From Bacillus sp. HSf4 (GTDB taxonomy: Bacteria; Bacillota; Bacilli; Bacillales; Bacillaceae): 64,000 bases of DNA. The position numbers and the translations under genes are program-made. The notes under the pieces were generated by a model. The model was not told the DNA's origin and searched no databases. It was given only the letters and a program-made list of their open reading frames with translations. Shown piece by piece: positions 54,342 through 64,000 of this stretch. Each line of letters begins with the position of its first letter. Position 1 is the first letter of the stretch. The stretch lies in the NCBI RefSeq assembly GCF_029537375.1, contig NZ_CP120679.1, forward strand, positions 2,840,001-2,904,000. The letters run 5' to 3'.

Positions 54342-56096
54342 CTATGTCTGGTTCTTTTCAATTTCATATACTTTTTTAACAATATCATAAAATACTGCAT
54401 TTGTCGCAGCCTTACCTTCCGGCGTATCCATATGCACGACAGCGAGCGCGTATTTTGGCTTGTCCGCCGGAAAATAACCGGCAAACCACTTATGGTAAAG
54501 CGTTTGTTCATCTTTTGACTTCCGCCCGGTTTGCGCAGTGCCCGATTTCCCCGCCACTTCAAAGGGAAGGTCGCGGAAGCGCCGGCCTGTCCCCTCGTCT
54601 GATGTGACAACTTTTCTGAGCAGCTTTTGCAGCTTCTGCGCAGTATACGGATCAATTGTTTCTCCCGGCAGATCCTGGTCTTTAAAAGCCGTCATCAATG
54701 TGCCGTTTTTGTATTCGATCTCATCAGCGATTTTGACTTGCTTTTTCTCGCCGCCTCTCGCGATCGTAGACATCATATTGGCGATCTCCAGAGGCGTCAG
54801 CTTCACATTCTTTTGGCCGATGGCGGTCTGCGCCACCGCTTTTTTGACTTGTTTATCCCGGTCATCCCCCCAGATCGACCCGGCTGTTTCACGGTAAAAC
54901 TGCCTGAAATGGTCTTGATGGTAAAGCTTCCCTTCCCAGCCGACGCGTTCGGTCAGGCCGAGCTTTTGCGCTGTCTTTTCAATGATGGAGCTGTTTTTTT
55001 CCACAAGCTGCCCGGCGAGGGTTGTAAACGTGTAGTTGCAGCTCTGTGCAAAGCTGTCTTCGATATTCAGTTTCCCTTTGTCTTCCCCTGGTTCACCGTA
55101 AAGGTTCAAATTGCAGTTGAATGTTTTCGACGGATGATCCAAACCGTTTTCAACGGCTGCTGCTGCGATCACCGTCTTAAAAACGGAACCCGGGTACATC
55201 GGTGTGAGCATGTAGTTTTGCCGCGTTTTTTGCGAAGCCATGTTTAAGTCGGGCTTGCTGGCGATCGCCAGTACACTGCTGTTTTCGATATCGATTAGAA
55301 CAGCGCCGCCTTTTTCTAATTTTTGCTCACTTAACACGTCTTCCACCGATTCCTGAATCTTTTTATCAATCGTCGTTTTGACTTGCAACGGATAAAACGG
55401 ATTTGCGTCAGCTGTATATTTGACGTCCATACCGAACAAAGGGTTTCCCATACCGTCAACATGATATAAAAGCTTCGTTTCTTGTTCGGGAAGCAGGAAT
55501 TCATCAAATGTCCGTTCCATGCCGAATGTGCCGATTTTTGTGCTGATGGACAAGTCGTCTTTATGCGGGTATTTGCTGCGGAGAAGGTCCGGATCTTGGT
55601 TTGTCATGCCAAGCGTATGGGCTGCGAGTCTGTTTTTTTCTGTTTCTTCTATGTATACGCCGTAAAGTCCCGGATATTTCAACTTGTTGATTTTTTCGAG
55701 CGCCGTCTTTGAAATGGGCTTCCCCTCATGTTTCGTGAGAATGACCGGTTTTTTCACGCTTTCCAGCTTTTGCTTGATCTCTTTTTTCGATATGTTTAAA
55801 ATTCCGGCCGCTTCCTCAATCGGCCATTGCTGTTTATTTAAAAAAGGAAAGAAGATGATGGCCGGCTTTTGACTGACGGACAAGTGTTCGCCGTTTCGGT
55901 CTAAAAAAGATCCTCTTCCATCTGAAATCTGAACCGCTTCGGTACGCTGTTTGACACTTTCCTCAATAAGGTTCACATTCCGTTTTGAAAAGGATTCCGT
56001 AAAAAACAGTTGGATTTCCGCCAATCTGAACAGCAGAAATAAAAGGGCGGCTGAAATCAGTATAGAGACCCATTTCATACGCTTTCGCAATTTCAT
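54342..56096 (-). CDS. pbpI: Class B penicillin-binding protein PbpI (PBP4b)
   Basis: This transpeptidase has 584 residues, an N-terminal membrane anchor ([23 protein letters not shown]), a dimerisation domain, and a penicillin-binding domain with SxxK in [10 protein letters not shown], SxN in SCNYTF and KTG-type KSGTAQT. It is the sporulation-associated PBP4b of B. subtilis. Either of two adjacent ATG codons can serve; the T-run of the greA terminator merges with its ribosome binding site (AGGTG). Confidence 0.93.
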   Translation of the reverse strand: MKLRKRMKWVSILISAALLFLLFRLAEIQLFFTESFSKRNVNLIEESVKQRTEAVQISDGRGSFLDRNGEHLSVSQKPAIIFFPFLNKQQWPIEEAAGILNISKKEIKQKLESVKKPVILTKHEGKPISKTALEKINKLKYPGLYGVYIEETEKNRLAAHTLGMTNQDPDLLRSKYPHKDDLSISTKIGTFGMERTFDEFLLPEQETKLLYHVDGMGNPLFGMDVKYTADANPFYPLQVKTTIDKKIQESVEDVLSEQKLEKGGAVLIDIENSSVLAIASKPDLNMASQKTRQNYMLTPMYPGSVFKTVIAAAAVENGLDHPSKTFNCNLNLYGEPGEDKGKLNIEDSFAQSCNYTFTTLAGQLVEKNSSIIEKTAQKLGLTERVGWEGKLYHQDHFRQFYRETAGSIWGDDRDKQVKKAVAQTAIGQKNVKLTPLEIANMMSTIARGGEKKQVKIADEIEYKNGTLMTAFKDQDLPGETIDPYTAQKLQKLLRKVVTSDEGTGRRFRDLPFEVAGKSGTAQTGRKSKDEQTLYHKWFAGYFPADKPKYALAVVHMDTPEGKAATNAVFYDIVKKVYEIEKNQT

Positions 56097-56106
56097 CATA
56101 AAAACA

Positions 56107-56129
56107 CCTCATCCACATTGTGGACGAGG
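56107..56129 (-). terminator. Terminator between greA and pbpI
   Basis: CCTCGTCCAC-AAT-GTGGATGAGG followed by TGTTTTTATG on the minus strand. Confidence 0.82.
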
Positions 56130-56150
56130 CTATGATCTGCTAAACAAATT

Positions 56151-56627
56151 TTAAGAAATTTTCACAATTTTTACAAGCATTTCTCCGCCCGGGGTCTGTA
56201 CAGTGACCTCGTCTCCGACCTGTTTGCCGATCAGGCTTTTGGCAATCGGGGAATCGTTGGAGATTTTTCCTTCAAACGGATCGGCCTCCGCGCTGCCCAC
56301 AATCGTATAAGCTTCTTCTTCACCATCGGGAAGCTCCTTAAATGTGACGGTTTTTCCGAGGGTGACAATGTTTGAATTTGCACCATCGTCTTCAATAATC
56401 TTCGCATTCCGAATCATATTGTCAAGGGTCGTAATACGCCCTTCTACAAAGGCTTGTTCTTCTTTTGCAGAATCGTACTCGGAGTTTTCAGAGAGGTCTC
56501 CAAAGCTTCTCGCGACCTTGATGCGCTCGACAACCTCTTTGCGTTTAACCGTTTTCAAATACTCGAGTTCTTCTTCAAGTTTTTTCTTCCCTGATTCAGT
56601 CATAGGAAATACTTTCTCTTGTGCCAT
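56151..56627 (-). CDS. greA: Transcription elongation factor GreA
   Basis: The product has 158 residues: an N-terminal coiled coil ([49 protein letters not shown]) with the tip acids that enter the RNA polymerase secondary channel, then the FKBP-like C-terminal domain ([17 protein letters not shown]). The start is ATG 56627 with AAGGA; the 49 codons of open frame upstream are not coding. Own promoter and terminator. Confidence 0.96.
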   Translation of the reverse strand: MAQEKVFPMTESGKKKLEEELEYLKTVKRKEVVERIKVARSFGDLSENSEYDSAKEEQAFVEGRITTLDNMIRNAKIIEDDGANSNIVTLGKTVTFKELPDGEEEAYTIVGSAEADPFEGKISNDSPIAKSLIGKQVGDEVTVQTPGGEMLVKIVKIS

Positions 56628-56793
56628 TGTTCCTTCACTCCTTCTAGTTGGTCCCTCATCACTTGTATGTGAGAGTATAGACTTGAATATACAAGAATGA
56701 GGACAACCCATGTCCCCTTCTTCTCTCCCATATTTGTAAAGTATAATGAAAACCGGATGGAAGGCTCCGGTCAATCGTGCTTATACAGTTAAA

Positions 56794-56819
56794 GAAGGGC
56801 TCAAAGCGAGATCCCTTCA
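56794..56819 (-). terminator. Terminator of udk
   Basis: GAAGGG-AT-CTC...GAG-C-CCTTC followed by TTTAAC on the minus strand; 50 bases after the udk stop. Confidence 0.65.
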
Positions 56820-56867
56820 ATTTCTATACATAATATGGTCAGAGTAGTCTTTGTCTATGCTATGTTA

Positions 56868-57503
56868 TTATAAAATCGCGTTTTGTTCAAGAATTGTTTG
56901 TATTTTGGTCACCATCAGGTCGATTGCGACGCGGTTCTGGCCGCCCTCAGGAATAATGATATCAGCATAACGTTTTGTCGGTTCGACAAATTGATTATGC
57001 ATCGGTCTGACGACGGAAATGTACTGCTCAATGACAGAATCAATCGAGCGTCCGCGCTCTTTAATATCCCGAAGCATTCTTCTGATAATCCGCAGGTCGG
57101 CGTCCGTATCGACATACAGCTTGATGTCCATTAAATCGCGGAGCCTTTCATCCTCAAGAACAAGGATTCCTTCCAAAATAATAACATCTTTCGGATCGAC
57201 ATGCACGACTTCTTCTGAGCGCGTATGCAGCTTATAGTCGTAAATCGGCTTTTTAATCGGCCTGTATGCCAGCAATTCGTTCAAATGCTCGATTAAAAAG
57301 TCATTATCAAATGCAAGCGGATGGTCGTAGTTTGTATTCAGCCGTTCTTCAAATGGCAGATGGCTTTGATCTTTGTAATACAAATCCTGCTCAAGCATTA
57401 AAATGGAGTGGCCCTTGAACTGTTCATAGATGGATCTGGTGACGCTCGTCTTGCCCGATCCTGAGCCTCCAGCTATTCCAATGACTACCGGTTTCTTCCC
57501 CAT
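56868..57503 (-). CDS. udk: Uridine kinase
   Basis: The product has 211 residues with the P-loop [13 protein letters not shown] and the Udk motifs [16 protein letters not shown] and [12 protein letters not shown]. It phosphorylates uridine and cytidine for salvage. It starts four bases after the yrrO stop, in the yrrM-yrrN-yrrO-udk transcription unit. Confidence 0.95.
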   Translation of the reverse strand: MGKKPVVIGIAGGSGSGKTSVTRSIYEQFKGHSILMLEQDLYYKDQSHLPFEERLNTNYDHPLAFDNDFLIEHLNELLAYRPIKKPIYDYKLHTRSEEVVHVDPKDVIILEGILVLEDERLRDLMDIKLYVDTDADLRIIRRMLRDIKERGRSIDSVIEQYISVVRPMHNQFVEPTKRYADIIIPEGGQNRVAIDLMVTKIQTILEQNAIL

Positions 57504-57507
57504 GCCA

Positions 57508-58776
57508 TTACTGCCCCTTTCTCATCATGTTGCTCGGATAAATCTTCTTGTTGACTTTAAATTTGACGATTTGCAGGGGATGGCGGGCTGCATCAAGCAC
57601 ATTGCCTTTTTCGTCCCAAATCGTTTCAATCTTGGTTGTGAAATTGTCTATTTCCGGGCCGAAAAATTCGACTTCATCTCCGGTTTTAAAGAAGTTGCGC
57701 TGCTGGAGCGTGACCATTTTTGTTTCCTCATCATAATCAAGGACAAGGCCGACAAAGTCGTATGTTGTTTTCTTGCCGTGGACGCCGAACATCTGCTCCT
57801 CATAGCCCGGCGTTCCTTCAAAGAAGGCGGGAGCGGTGTCTCTGTTTGCACATTTGTCGAGTTCCTTCAGCCACTCTTCTTGAATGACGAAGTTTTCGGG
57901 ATCTGCGCAATAAGCATCGATCACCTTTCGATAGACGCTGACGACGGTTGCAATATAGTGGATCGATTTCATCCGTCCTTCGATTTTGAGGCTGTCAATG
58001 CCGATTTCGATCATTTGCGGGATCGATTCAATCAGCTTCAAGTCTTTTGGACTCATCGCAAACGGCGCATCTTCTTCTTCGTAAAGCGGAAGCGCGTTTG
58101 CACCGTTTGTCTGGTACAGGTCATAATCCCAGCGGCAGGACTGGCAGCAGCCTCCGCGGTTTGAATCCCTTGCCGTCATATGGTTGCTGAGCACGCAGCG
58201 TCCTGAATAAGCGATGCACATTGCACCGTGAATGAACGTTTCGATTTCGATATCGACTTTTTCTTTCATTTCCTTGATTTCCAGAGCACTTGTTTCACGC
58301 GCAAGCACGACCCGCTCAAGGCCTTCTTCCTTCCAGAACTGAACAGCTTTCCAGTTTGAAAGGGACTGCTGGGTGCTCAAATGCACTTCAAGCTTTGGTG
58401 CAACCCTGCGGCACGTTTCAATGATCAGCGGGTCGGCGACGATAATACCTGAAACACCTGCGCCTTCAAGATCGCGCAAATAGCCTTCAAGGCCGTCGAT
58501 ATTTTCTTCATGGGCAAAAATATTGGTCGTCACATAAATCTTTGCACCATATTTTTTTGCAAACTCAACGCCTTCAGCCATTTCCTCAATCGAAAAATTA
58601 TCTGCGTTTGAGCGGAGTCCATATTCACGTCCGCCGATAAATACCGCGTCTGCTCCGTAGTGGACGGCGATTTTCAGCTTTTCCAGATTTCCCGCCGGAG
58701 CCAATAGTTCAGGCTTTTTCGTAATGACGCGTTTCCCATTGACGATTTTGGAAATTTTATCTTTTACTGCAGACAT
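57508..58776 (-). CDS. yrrO: tRNA U34 hydroxylation protein TrhP2 (peptidase U32 family)
   Basis: The product has 422 residues. The U32 signature [40 protein letters not shown] carries a Cys cluster for an iron-sulfur cofactor. YrrN and YrrO together make 5-hydroxyuridine at the tRNA wobble position, using prephenate, in B. subtilis (established). The start is ATG 58776 after GGGAGGG. Confidence 0.92.
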   Translation of the reverse strand: MSAVKDKISKIVNGKRVITKKPELLAPAGNLEKLKIAVHYGADAVFIGGREYGLRSNADNFSIEEMAEGVEFAKKYGAKIYVTTNIFAHEENIDGLEGYLRDLEGAGVSGIIVADPLIIETCRRVAPKLEVHLSTQQSLSNWKAVQFWKEEGLERVVLARETSALEIKEMKEKVDIEIETFIHGAMCIAYSGRCVLSNHMTARDSNRGGCCQSCRWDYDLYQTNGANALPLYEEEDAPFAMSPKDLKLIESIPQMIEIGIDSLKIEGRMKSIHYIATVVSVYRKVIDAYCADPENFVIQEEWLKELDKCANRDTAPAFFEGTPGYEEQMFGVHGKKTTYDFVGLVLDYDEETKMVTLQQRNFFKTGDEVEFFGPEIDNFTTKIETIWDEKGNVLDAARHPLQIVKFKVNKKIYPSNMMRKGQ

Positions 58777-58789
58777 GGTGATCCCTCCC

Positions 58790-59719
58790 TTAATATACTG
58801 TCTCTTTGAAAAAGAACCCGGTGTCGATGCTGCGGTTGACAGGCTGAATCTCTTCAATCCGCTCGATCCACTGTTCTTTTTTATCTTCGTACGCTTGTCT
58901 GTCTGTGATGCAAAGATCGATGGCCTCGCGGTACATGGCCGTCACCTCTTGGATGTAGTCAGGCGTTTTTAAAATGCCGTCGATTTTAAAGGAGTCGATT
59001 CCGGCATCGATTAAATCTTCAAGCTCGTCGATGATGCAAACATCATTCGGGCTCATAATATGCGTGCCGTTTTCATCTTCAAAAATCGGATATTTGTTGC
59101 CGCGTTCTTTGTCATGAAGATACATGCCTTTTTCTTTTTTCTTGCCTTCGATGTCCATGACTTTGCCTTGGTATTCAAAATAATTTCCGATCAATGAACG
59201 CTTGGACTGAAACATGCACGTCATCCCGTGAACTTGGATTTCGATTTCAACTTCAGCCTGGTCTTTAATGTCGATCATGCTGTCCATATTCAGCTCTCTT
59301 GCCAACACCGCGCGCTTGGCTCCCTTGCGCCCCCAATAATTGCAGGAATAATGGTTGGTTGCGGTCGTCTCCGTATTCCAATGGAGCTTCATGTCCGGCG
59401 CCGATTCGCGCGCAGCCATCAGAACTGCGGGGTCGCCGAAGACGACTGCATCGGCGCCTGCCGAGGCCAAAAACGAAAGATAGTCATTGAGCTCAGGCAC
59501 TTTATCATTATGAAAGATCGCGTTCATGGCGACATACACTTTTGCGCCGGCTTCATGGGCCTCCCGGATCGCTTCCTCGATATCCTTCCGGGAAAATTCC
59601 CCGGCCAGGCGCAATCCGTATCTTTGTTCGCCGATGATAAATGCGTCGGCGCCCGCTTTAGCCAAAGGCTTAATATCTTGAACAGCTGTCGGTGTTACAA
59701 GCAGTTCAGGTTTTTTCAT
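58790..59719 (-). CDS. yrrN: tRNA U34 hydroxylation protein TrhP1 (peptidase U32 family)
   Basis: The product has 309 residues, a paralogue and partner of YrrO. The core VEIEIQVHGMTCMFQSKRSLIGNYFEYQG has a reduced Cys set compared with YrrO. It is spaced 13 bases from yrrO and 6 bases from yrrM. Confidence 0.92.
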   Translation of the reverse strand: MKKPELLVTPTAVQDIKPLAKAGADAFIIGEQRYGLRLAGEFSRKDIEEAIREAHEAGAKVYVAMNAIFHNDKVPELNDYLSFLASAGADAVVFGDPAVLMAARESAPDMKLHWNTETTATNHYSCNYWGRKGAKRAVLARELNMDSMIDIKDQAEVEIEIQVHGMTCMFQSKRSLIGNYFEYQGKVMDIEGKKKEKGMYLHDKERGNKYPIFEDENGTHIMSPNDVCIIDELEDLIDAGIDSFKIDGILKTPDYIQEVTAMYREAIDLCITDRQAYEDKKEQWIERIEEIQPVNRSIDTGFFFKETVY

Positions 59720-59725
59720 ATCCGT

Positions 59726-60394
<669 letters not shown>

Positions 60395-60504
60395 TCATAA
60401 AAAGAGCTTTAGGTCAGATGTTGAACTCTCCTAAAGCGGTACATGTCTTTTCTCGAATAAACAACCCGATATATTTTACCATAAAACCTTTCTGTTTGCG
60501 AATA

Positions 60505-60533
60505 AAAGGAGAGTATTTTTTTACTCTCCCTCT
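60505..60533 (-). terminator. Terminator after mltG
   Basis: GGAGAGTA-AAAAA-TACTCTCC followed by TTTTATT on the minus strand; just downstream of the mltG stop codon. Confidence 0.8.
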
Positions 60534-60546
60534 CCTTCGTCCGAAT

Positions 60547-61647
60547 TCACTCGCTTTGATTGTTGGTGATGTACTTTGATTTGGCTTTATTGTGCTCCTG
60601 AAGTGTTTTTGTAAAAACGACTTCTCCATTTTTCTTGGCGAGAAAGTAGACGTATTCTGTTTGATCAGGGTTAAGTGCCGCTTCCCATGACGATTCCCCC
60701 GCGTTGGCAATCGGTCCCGGCGGGAGTCCGGTATTTTTATACGTATTATATGGGGACTTCGCCTCAAGATCTTTATAGACGACGCGGCTTTTATGTTTTC
60801 CAAGCGCATACAAAACCGTCGGATCCGTTTGCAGCGGCATTTTTTTGGCCAAACGGTTATAGAACACGCTCGAAATTTTGTGGCGGTCCGCTTTTTCCGT
60901 CGCTTCCTCTTCGATCAGTGAAGCCATTGTCAGCGTTTTGTGGACGGACATTTTTTTATCGTTCATCTGTGACTCGTATTTTTCGGCCCGTTTATCGGTT
61001 TGCTTGATCATCGCTTCGATGATGTTCTCAAGCTTTGTCTCCGGATCATAGAAGGGATATGTCGCAGGGTAAAGATAACCCTCAAGCGGATGTTTAATAT
61101 TCTTGTTGAAAACCTCATCCGTGATCAATTTCGGATACTTCTTTTTTAATGTGTTGATAAAATCACGGTCATCCAGCTTGTTCATGACTTCTTGTTTGGA
61201 GTAGTTCGTTTCTCCGGCGATGATGTCGGCGATTTCACTCAGCTGTCTGCCTTCGGGAACGACGATTTTAAAGGCCGGAACATGTGACGCGCTTGTCAGC
61301 TTTTTGATCATATCGGCAGGTTCCATGGACTGGCTGAGCTGAAAATTTCCCGCTTGAAAACCGGATGCGCTTTTAAATTTCACATAAGCGATGAACACTT
61401 TTTCGTTTTTAATTAAGTGCTGTTCTTTTAGTTTTGCAGCAATGGAAGAAACTGACGATCCTTTCGGAATATAGACGTTGACCATTTTTTTGCTGTTTTT
61501 ATCGACCGGTTCAAGTGCGGATTTTACATACAGAGAAAAACCGCCCGCGCCAATGATGAGCAGCACGGCTGCCACGGCGAGACAAAACTTTATTTTATGA
61601 TTAAGGAGTTTTTGAAAAAATGTGTTTTTAGTCTGATCTGCAAACAT
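60547..61647 (-). CDS. mltG: Endolytic peptidoglycan transglycosylase MltG
   Basis: The product has 366 residues: one N-terminal membrane helix, a LysM-like region (VYIPKGSSVSSIAAKLKEQHLI) and the YceG/MltG catalytic domain with the active-site Glu in MASLIEEEA and GLPPGPIANAG. It cuts nascent glycan strands outside the membrane. Confidence 0.93.
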   Translation of the reverse strand: MFADQTKNTFFQKLLNHKIKFCLAVAAVLLIIGAGGFSLYVKSALEPVDKNSKKMVNVYIPKGSSVSSIAAKLKEQHLIKNEKVFIAYVKFKSASGFQAGNFQLSQSMEPADMIKKLTSASHVPAFKIVVPEGRQLSEIADIIAGETNYSKQEVMNKLDDRDFINTLKKKYPKLITDEVFNKNIKHPLEGYLYPATYPFYDPETKLENIIEAMIKQTDKRAEKYESQMNDKKMSVHKTLTMASLIEEEATEKADRHKISSVFYNRLAKKMPLQTDPTVLYALGKHKSRVVYKDLEAKSPYNTYKNTGLPPGPIANAGESSWEAALNPDQTEYVYFLAKKNGEVVFTKTLQEHNKAKSKYITNNQSE

Positions 61648-61726
61648 TAAAGTCCTCCTCTCCTCCCATGCTATATACTACATGATTCGTATTCATTCGG
61701 CAATTTATTACAAAATGTTTTCATAA

Positions 61727-61752
61727 AAAAAAGCCGCCCTGCGGCAGCTTTT
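61727..61752 (-). terminator. Terminator after yrzB
   Basis: GCTGCCGC-AGG-GCGGC followed by TTTTTTTT on the minus strand; it closes the yrzL-yrrK-yrzB unit. Confidence 0.85.
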
Positions 61753-62040
61753 TTATTCTTGCTCTTCTTCATCAGCCAAAAACGTGTTCAGCGTCTCTTC
61801 GATCATATCCCATTCTTCTTCTGTTTCAATCGGCATCAATTCGCCGTTCTCACCGTTTTCATTCGGAGTGAAGCTTGAAGCGTGAATTTCGATTTCTTCT
61901 TCATCCTGTGCTTCAACTGGATAATACAGCACATATGATTTATTAAATTGATCGCTGTCAAATGTGAAGAGCACCTCACAAAGCTGTTCATTTCCTTTAT
62001 CGTCTACAATCGTAATGTTTTTTTCTCCATGTTCCACCAT
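61753..62040 (-). CDS. yrzB: YrzB (DUF1292) acidic protein
   Basis: The product has 95 residues and is very acidic (about a third Asp and Glu), with the DUF1292 core [27 protein letters not shown]...SYVLYYP. It is conserved in Firmicutes next to yrrK; function unknown. The start is ATG after GAGGTGATC. Confidence 0.9.
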   Translation of the reverse strand: MVEHGEKNITIVDDKGNEQLCEVLFTFDSDQFNKSYVLYYPVEAQDEEEIEIHASSFTPNENGENGELMPIETEEEWDMIEETLNTFLADEEEQE

Positions 62041-62050
62041 GATCACCTCA

Positions 62051-62467
62051 TTAGTTTAGGCTGTCGAGATATCCTTGCAGGATCATCACAGCTGCCATTT
62101 TATCGATTACTTTTTTTCGTTTTTGCCTGCTGACGTCTGCTGATATCAGCATCTTTTCGGCCGCCATCGTCGAGAGCCGCTCGTCCCAAAGCACGACGGG
62201 TACATGAAACGCGTCTTCAAGCACCTGCGCAAACTTCTGGCTGGCTTCTCCCCTCGGGCCGACGGAACCGTTCATGTTTTTGGGAAACCCGAGTACAATT
62301 TTATCTATTGTATAGTCTTTCGTTAACTCAGCGAGGCGGCTCAGGCCGTAATCACCATTCGCTTCGTCAATTTTAATCGTTTCAATGCCTTGAGCCGTCC
62401 AGCCCATTTCATCGCTGAGGGCGACGCCGAGCGTTTTTGAACCTAAATCCAGACCTAATATTCGCAT
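62051..62467 (-). CDS. yrrK: YqgF/RuvX-type nuclease (putative Holliday junction resolvase or pre-16S rRNA nuclease)
   Basis: The product has 138 residues with the RNase H-like fold. Acidic catalytic residues appear in [32 protein letters not shown] and [17 protein letters not shown]. It starts six bases after yrzL. Confidence 0.93.
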   Translation of the reverse strand: MRILGLDLGSKTLGVALSDEMGWTAQGIETIKIDEANGDYGLSRLAELTKDYTIDKIVLGFPKNMNGSVGPRGEASQKFAQVLEDAFHVPVVLWDERLSTMAAEKMLISADVSRQKRKKVIDKMAAVMILQGYLDSLN

Positions 62468-62473
62468 TTGTAT

Positions 62474-62740
62474 TTACGCCTCTTTATGCTGTTCTAAGTA
62501 CGATTTAACCAGCTCTTCGATTATCTCGTCTCTCTCTATTTTCCGAATCAGATTGCGTGCATCTCGATGCCTTGGAATGTAAGCGGGATCACCTGATAGC
62601 AAATATCCGACAATTTGGTTGATCGGGTTATAGCCTTTTTCCTGAAGCGCGTCGTGGACGGTTATCAGCACCTCATTTACATTTGTCTCCATTGAATCGT
62701 CGGAAAAGTTAAATTTCATCGTCTTATCAAATGAGCTCAC
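62474..62740 (-). CDS. yrzL: IreB-family regulatory protein YrzL
   Basis: The product has 88 residues (DUF965). The family core is [72 protein letters not shown]. In enterococci the homologue IreB is phosphorylated by a PASTA kinase. The start is GTG 62740 with GAGGTG seven bases upstream. Confidence 0.93.
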   Translation of the reverse strand: MSSFDKTMKFNFSDDSMETNVNEVLITVHDALQEKGYNPINQIVGYLLSGDPAYIPRHRDARNLIRKIERDEIIEELVKSYLEQHKEA

Positions 62741-62823
62741 CGTTTTGCACCTCTTTCCCAAATTCGCAGGCAAAGTTCCAGCCTGATTGCCTTCTCATCA
62801 TCATTCTACACCACATCGGTCAT

Positions 62824-64000
62824 TTATAAAACGGATTTCACCCATTCTTCTGCAGAAGATAAAGCTTCTTCCAATTTTTCAGGCTGTTTTCCTCCCGCCT
62901 GAGCCATGTCAGGACGGCCGCCGCCACCGCCTCCGCACGCCTCGGCGACTTGTTTAACAAGTTTGCCGGCATGGAATCCTCTCTCTATTAAATCTTTTGT
63001 AACTCCGGCAGAAATATTCACTTTTTCATGTTGAACCGTCGCAAGCACGATGACGGCTGAACCCAACTTCGCTTTCAGGTCATCGACCATTGTGCGCAGA
63101 TGGTTCATGTCTTTTGCATTGACTTTTTCCGCGAGCAGTTTCACCCCGCCGATTTCTTTCACTTTTTCCAGGATCTCTCCCGCTTCTTTGTTGCCGAGCT
63201 TCGCGAGCAGGGATTCGTTTTCCCTTTGGGCTTCTTTTAAATCGGACTGCAGGGATTCGATCCGCTTTGGTACTTCTTTTACATTGGTTTTCAGCACTTC
63301 TGCCGCAGCCTCGAGAACTTGGAGCTTGGCGTTCATCTCCTCGTAAGCGCCTTTGCCTGTGACGGCTTCGATCCGGCGGGTCCCGGCTCCGATGCCCGAT
63401 TCTGACACGATCTTAAAGAGGCCGATTTCAGCCGTGTTTTTCACGTGGCAGCCGCCGCACAGTTCGATGCTGTAATCGCCGACTTGGACGACGCGGACGA
63501 TATCCCCGTATTTTTCTCCGAACAATGCCATGGCTCCCATTGCTTTCGCTTCATCGATCGGTTTCAAATCGATTTGCACAGGAATTGAAGCCCAGATTTT
63601 TTCATTTACTTTTGCTTCAATTAGCTCAAGCTCTTCTTTCGTCACTTGGCCGAAATGGGAGAAGTCAAAGCGCAGACGGCTGTCTGACACAAGCGATCCG
63701 GCCTGGTTGACGTGCGTTCCGAGCACATCTTTCAATGCTTGATGGAGCAGGTGTGTCGCCGTATGGTTTTTGACGATATCCTTTCTGAGCCGGTTTGTTA
63801 CTTCAGCGGTCACCATCATCCCTTTTTCAACTGTTCCGCTTTCAACCGTACCTTCATGCAAATGCTGTCCGTTCGGTGCTTTTTTGACATCCGTGACGCG
63901 GACAGCAGCATCGCCGCTTCTGACCCAGCCTTTGTCGCCGATTTGTCCGCCGCTTTCGGCGTAAAACGGTGTTTTCTCCAAGATGAATTGGACGGATTGA
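62824..64000 (-). CDS. alaS: Alanyl-tRNA synthetase, C-terminal part (runs off the window)
   Basis: The last 392 codons or so of alaS are present; the catalytic N-terminal domain lies beyond the right edge, and the frame stays open to base 64000. Visible are the editing domain with the zinc motif HTATHLLH and [13 protein letters not shown], then the DHHA1/C-Ala domain with the Gly-rich [18 protein letters not shown]. An internal TTG at 63981 is not the start. Confidence 0.97.
   Translation of the reverse strand, partial: QSVQFILEKTPFYAESGGQIGDKGWVRSGDAAVRVTDVKKAPNGQHLHEGTVESGTVEKGMMVTAEVTNRLRKDIVKNHTATHLLHQALKDVLGTHVNQAGSLVSDSRLRFDFSHFGQVTKEELELIEAKVNEKIWASIPVQIDLKPIDEAKAMGAMALFGEKYGDIVRVVQVGDYSIELCGGCHVKNTAEIGLFKIVSESGIGAGTRRIEAVTGKGAYEEMNAKLQVLEAAAEVLKTNVKEVPKRIESLQSDLKEAQRENESLLAKLGNKEAGEILEKVKEIGGVKLLAEKVNAKDMNHLRTMVDDLKAKLGSAVIVLATVQHEKVNISAGVTKDLIERGFHAGKLVKQVAEACGGGGGGRPDMAQAGGKQPEKLEEALSSAEEWVKSVL

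Noticed and set aside
56628..56774. 49-residue N-terminal extension of GreA
   Set aside because: GreA is always about 158 residues and a good ribosome binding site precedes the ATG at 56627; the extension is leader DNA.

Overview
This 64 kb window looks like a chromosome segment of the Bacillus licheniformis / B. paralicheniformis group. The evidence is gene content and order, recognised from memory rather than by search: a levR-levDEFG-sacC levan/fructose locus, an xynPB pair, a chromosomal cat gene with its attenuator, a CYP102 (P450 BM3-type) fusion with its TetR gene, and a right-hand block in B. subtilis yrh/yrr order (yrhC, mccB, mccA, mtnN, yrrT, yrzA, yrrS, pbpI, greA, udk, yrrO, yrrN, yrrM, mltG, yrzB, yrrK, yrzL, alaS). 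Most genes carry AGGAGG-type ribosome binding sites and rho-independent terminators. I found no rRNA, tRNA, CRISPR array, prophage or complete insertion sequence.

Layout. 0-6 kb: a soluble PAS histidine kinase and LuxR-type response regulator, a secreted esterase, a lipoprotein and a CYP107-like P450. 6-10 kb: xynB and xynP behind a promoter with XylR-like and CcpA sites, then a short-chain dehydrogenase. 10-18.4 kb: levanase sacC, the fructose PTS levDEFG with a textbook sigma-54 promoter, and its activator levR. 18.7-24.2 kb: yjdF with a riboswitch, a secreted protein, an MFS/CMD/XRE regulator group, and small YrhK-, YciI- and DUF4064-type proteins. 24.2-26.2 kb: cat with a leader-peptide attenuator, and adaA-adaB. 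26.2-32.3 kb: a kdp operon (small membrane protein, kdpF, kdpA, kdpB, kdpC, kinase-less KdpD-like protein) behind a c-di-AMP (ydaO-type) riboswitch and terminator. 32.4-35.8 kb: ytbE-ytbD divergent from the HxlR regulator ytcD and a peptidase E. 35.8-38.8 kb: a HemD-like protein, a bicupin and a Fur-box siderophore-binding lipoprotein. 38.8-42.9 kb: a LysR gene broken into two remnants by a segment carrying an XRE regulator, an epimerase and an IS30 fragment, next to an MFS gene. 43-47 kb: the CYP102 fusion and its TetR repressor with a Bm3R1-type operator. 47.3-49.2 kb: a methyltransferase and several very short genes. 49.3-64 kb: methionine-to-cysteine conversion, cell-wall, tRNA-modification and housekeeping genes, ending in alaS, which runs off the window.

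Regulation is unusually readable here: two riboswitches, one ribosome-stalling attenuator, one sigma-54 promoter, one Fur box, one cre plus XylR-like operator, one TetR palindrome, and an HxlR-type repeat found both at its own locus and 25 kb away in front of the short-chain dehydrogenase. The points I consider most worth a second look are the kdp locus, the LysR replacement and the shared HxlR-type operator.
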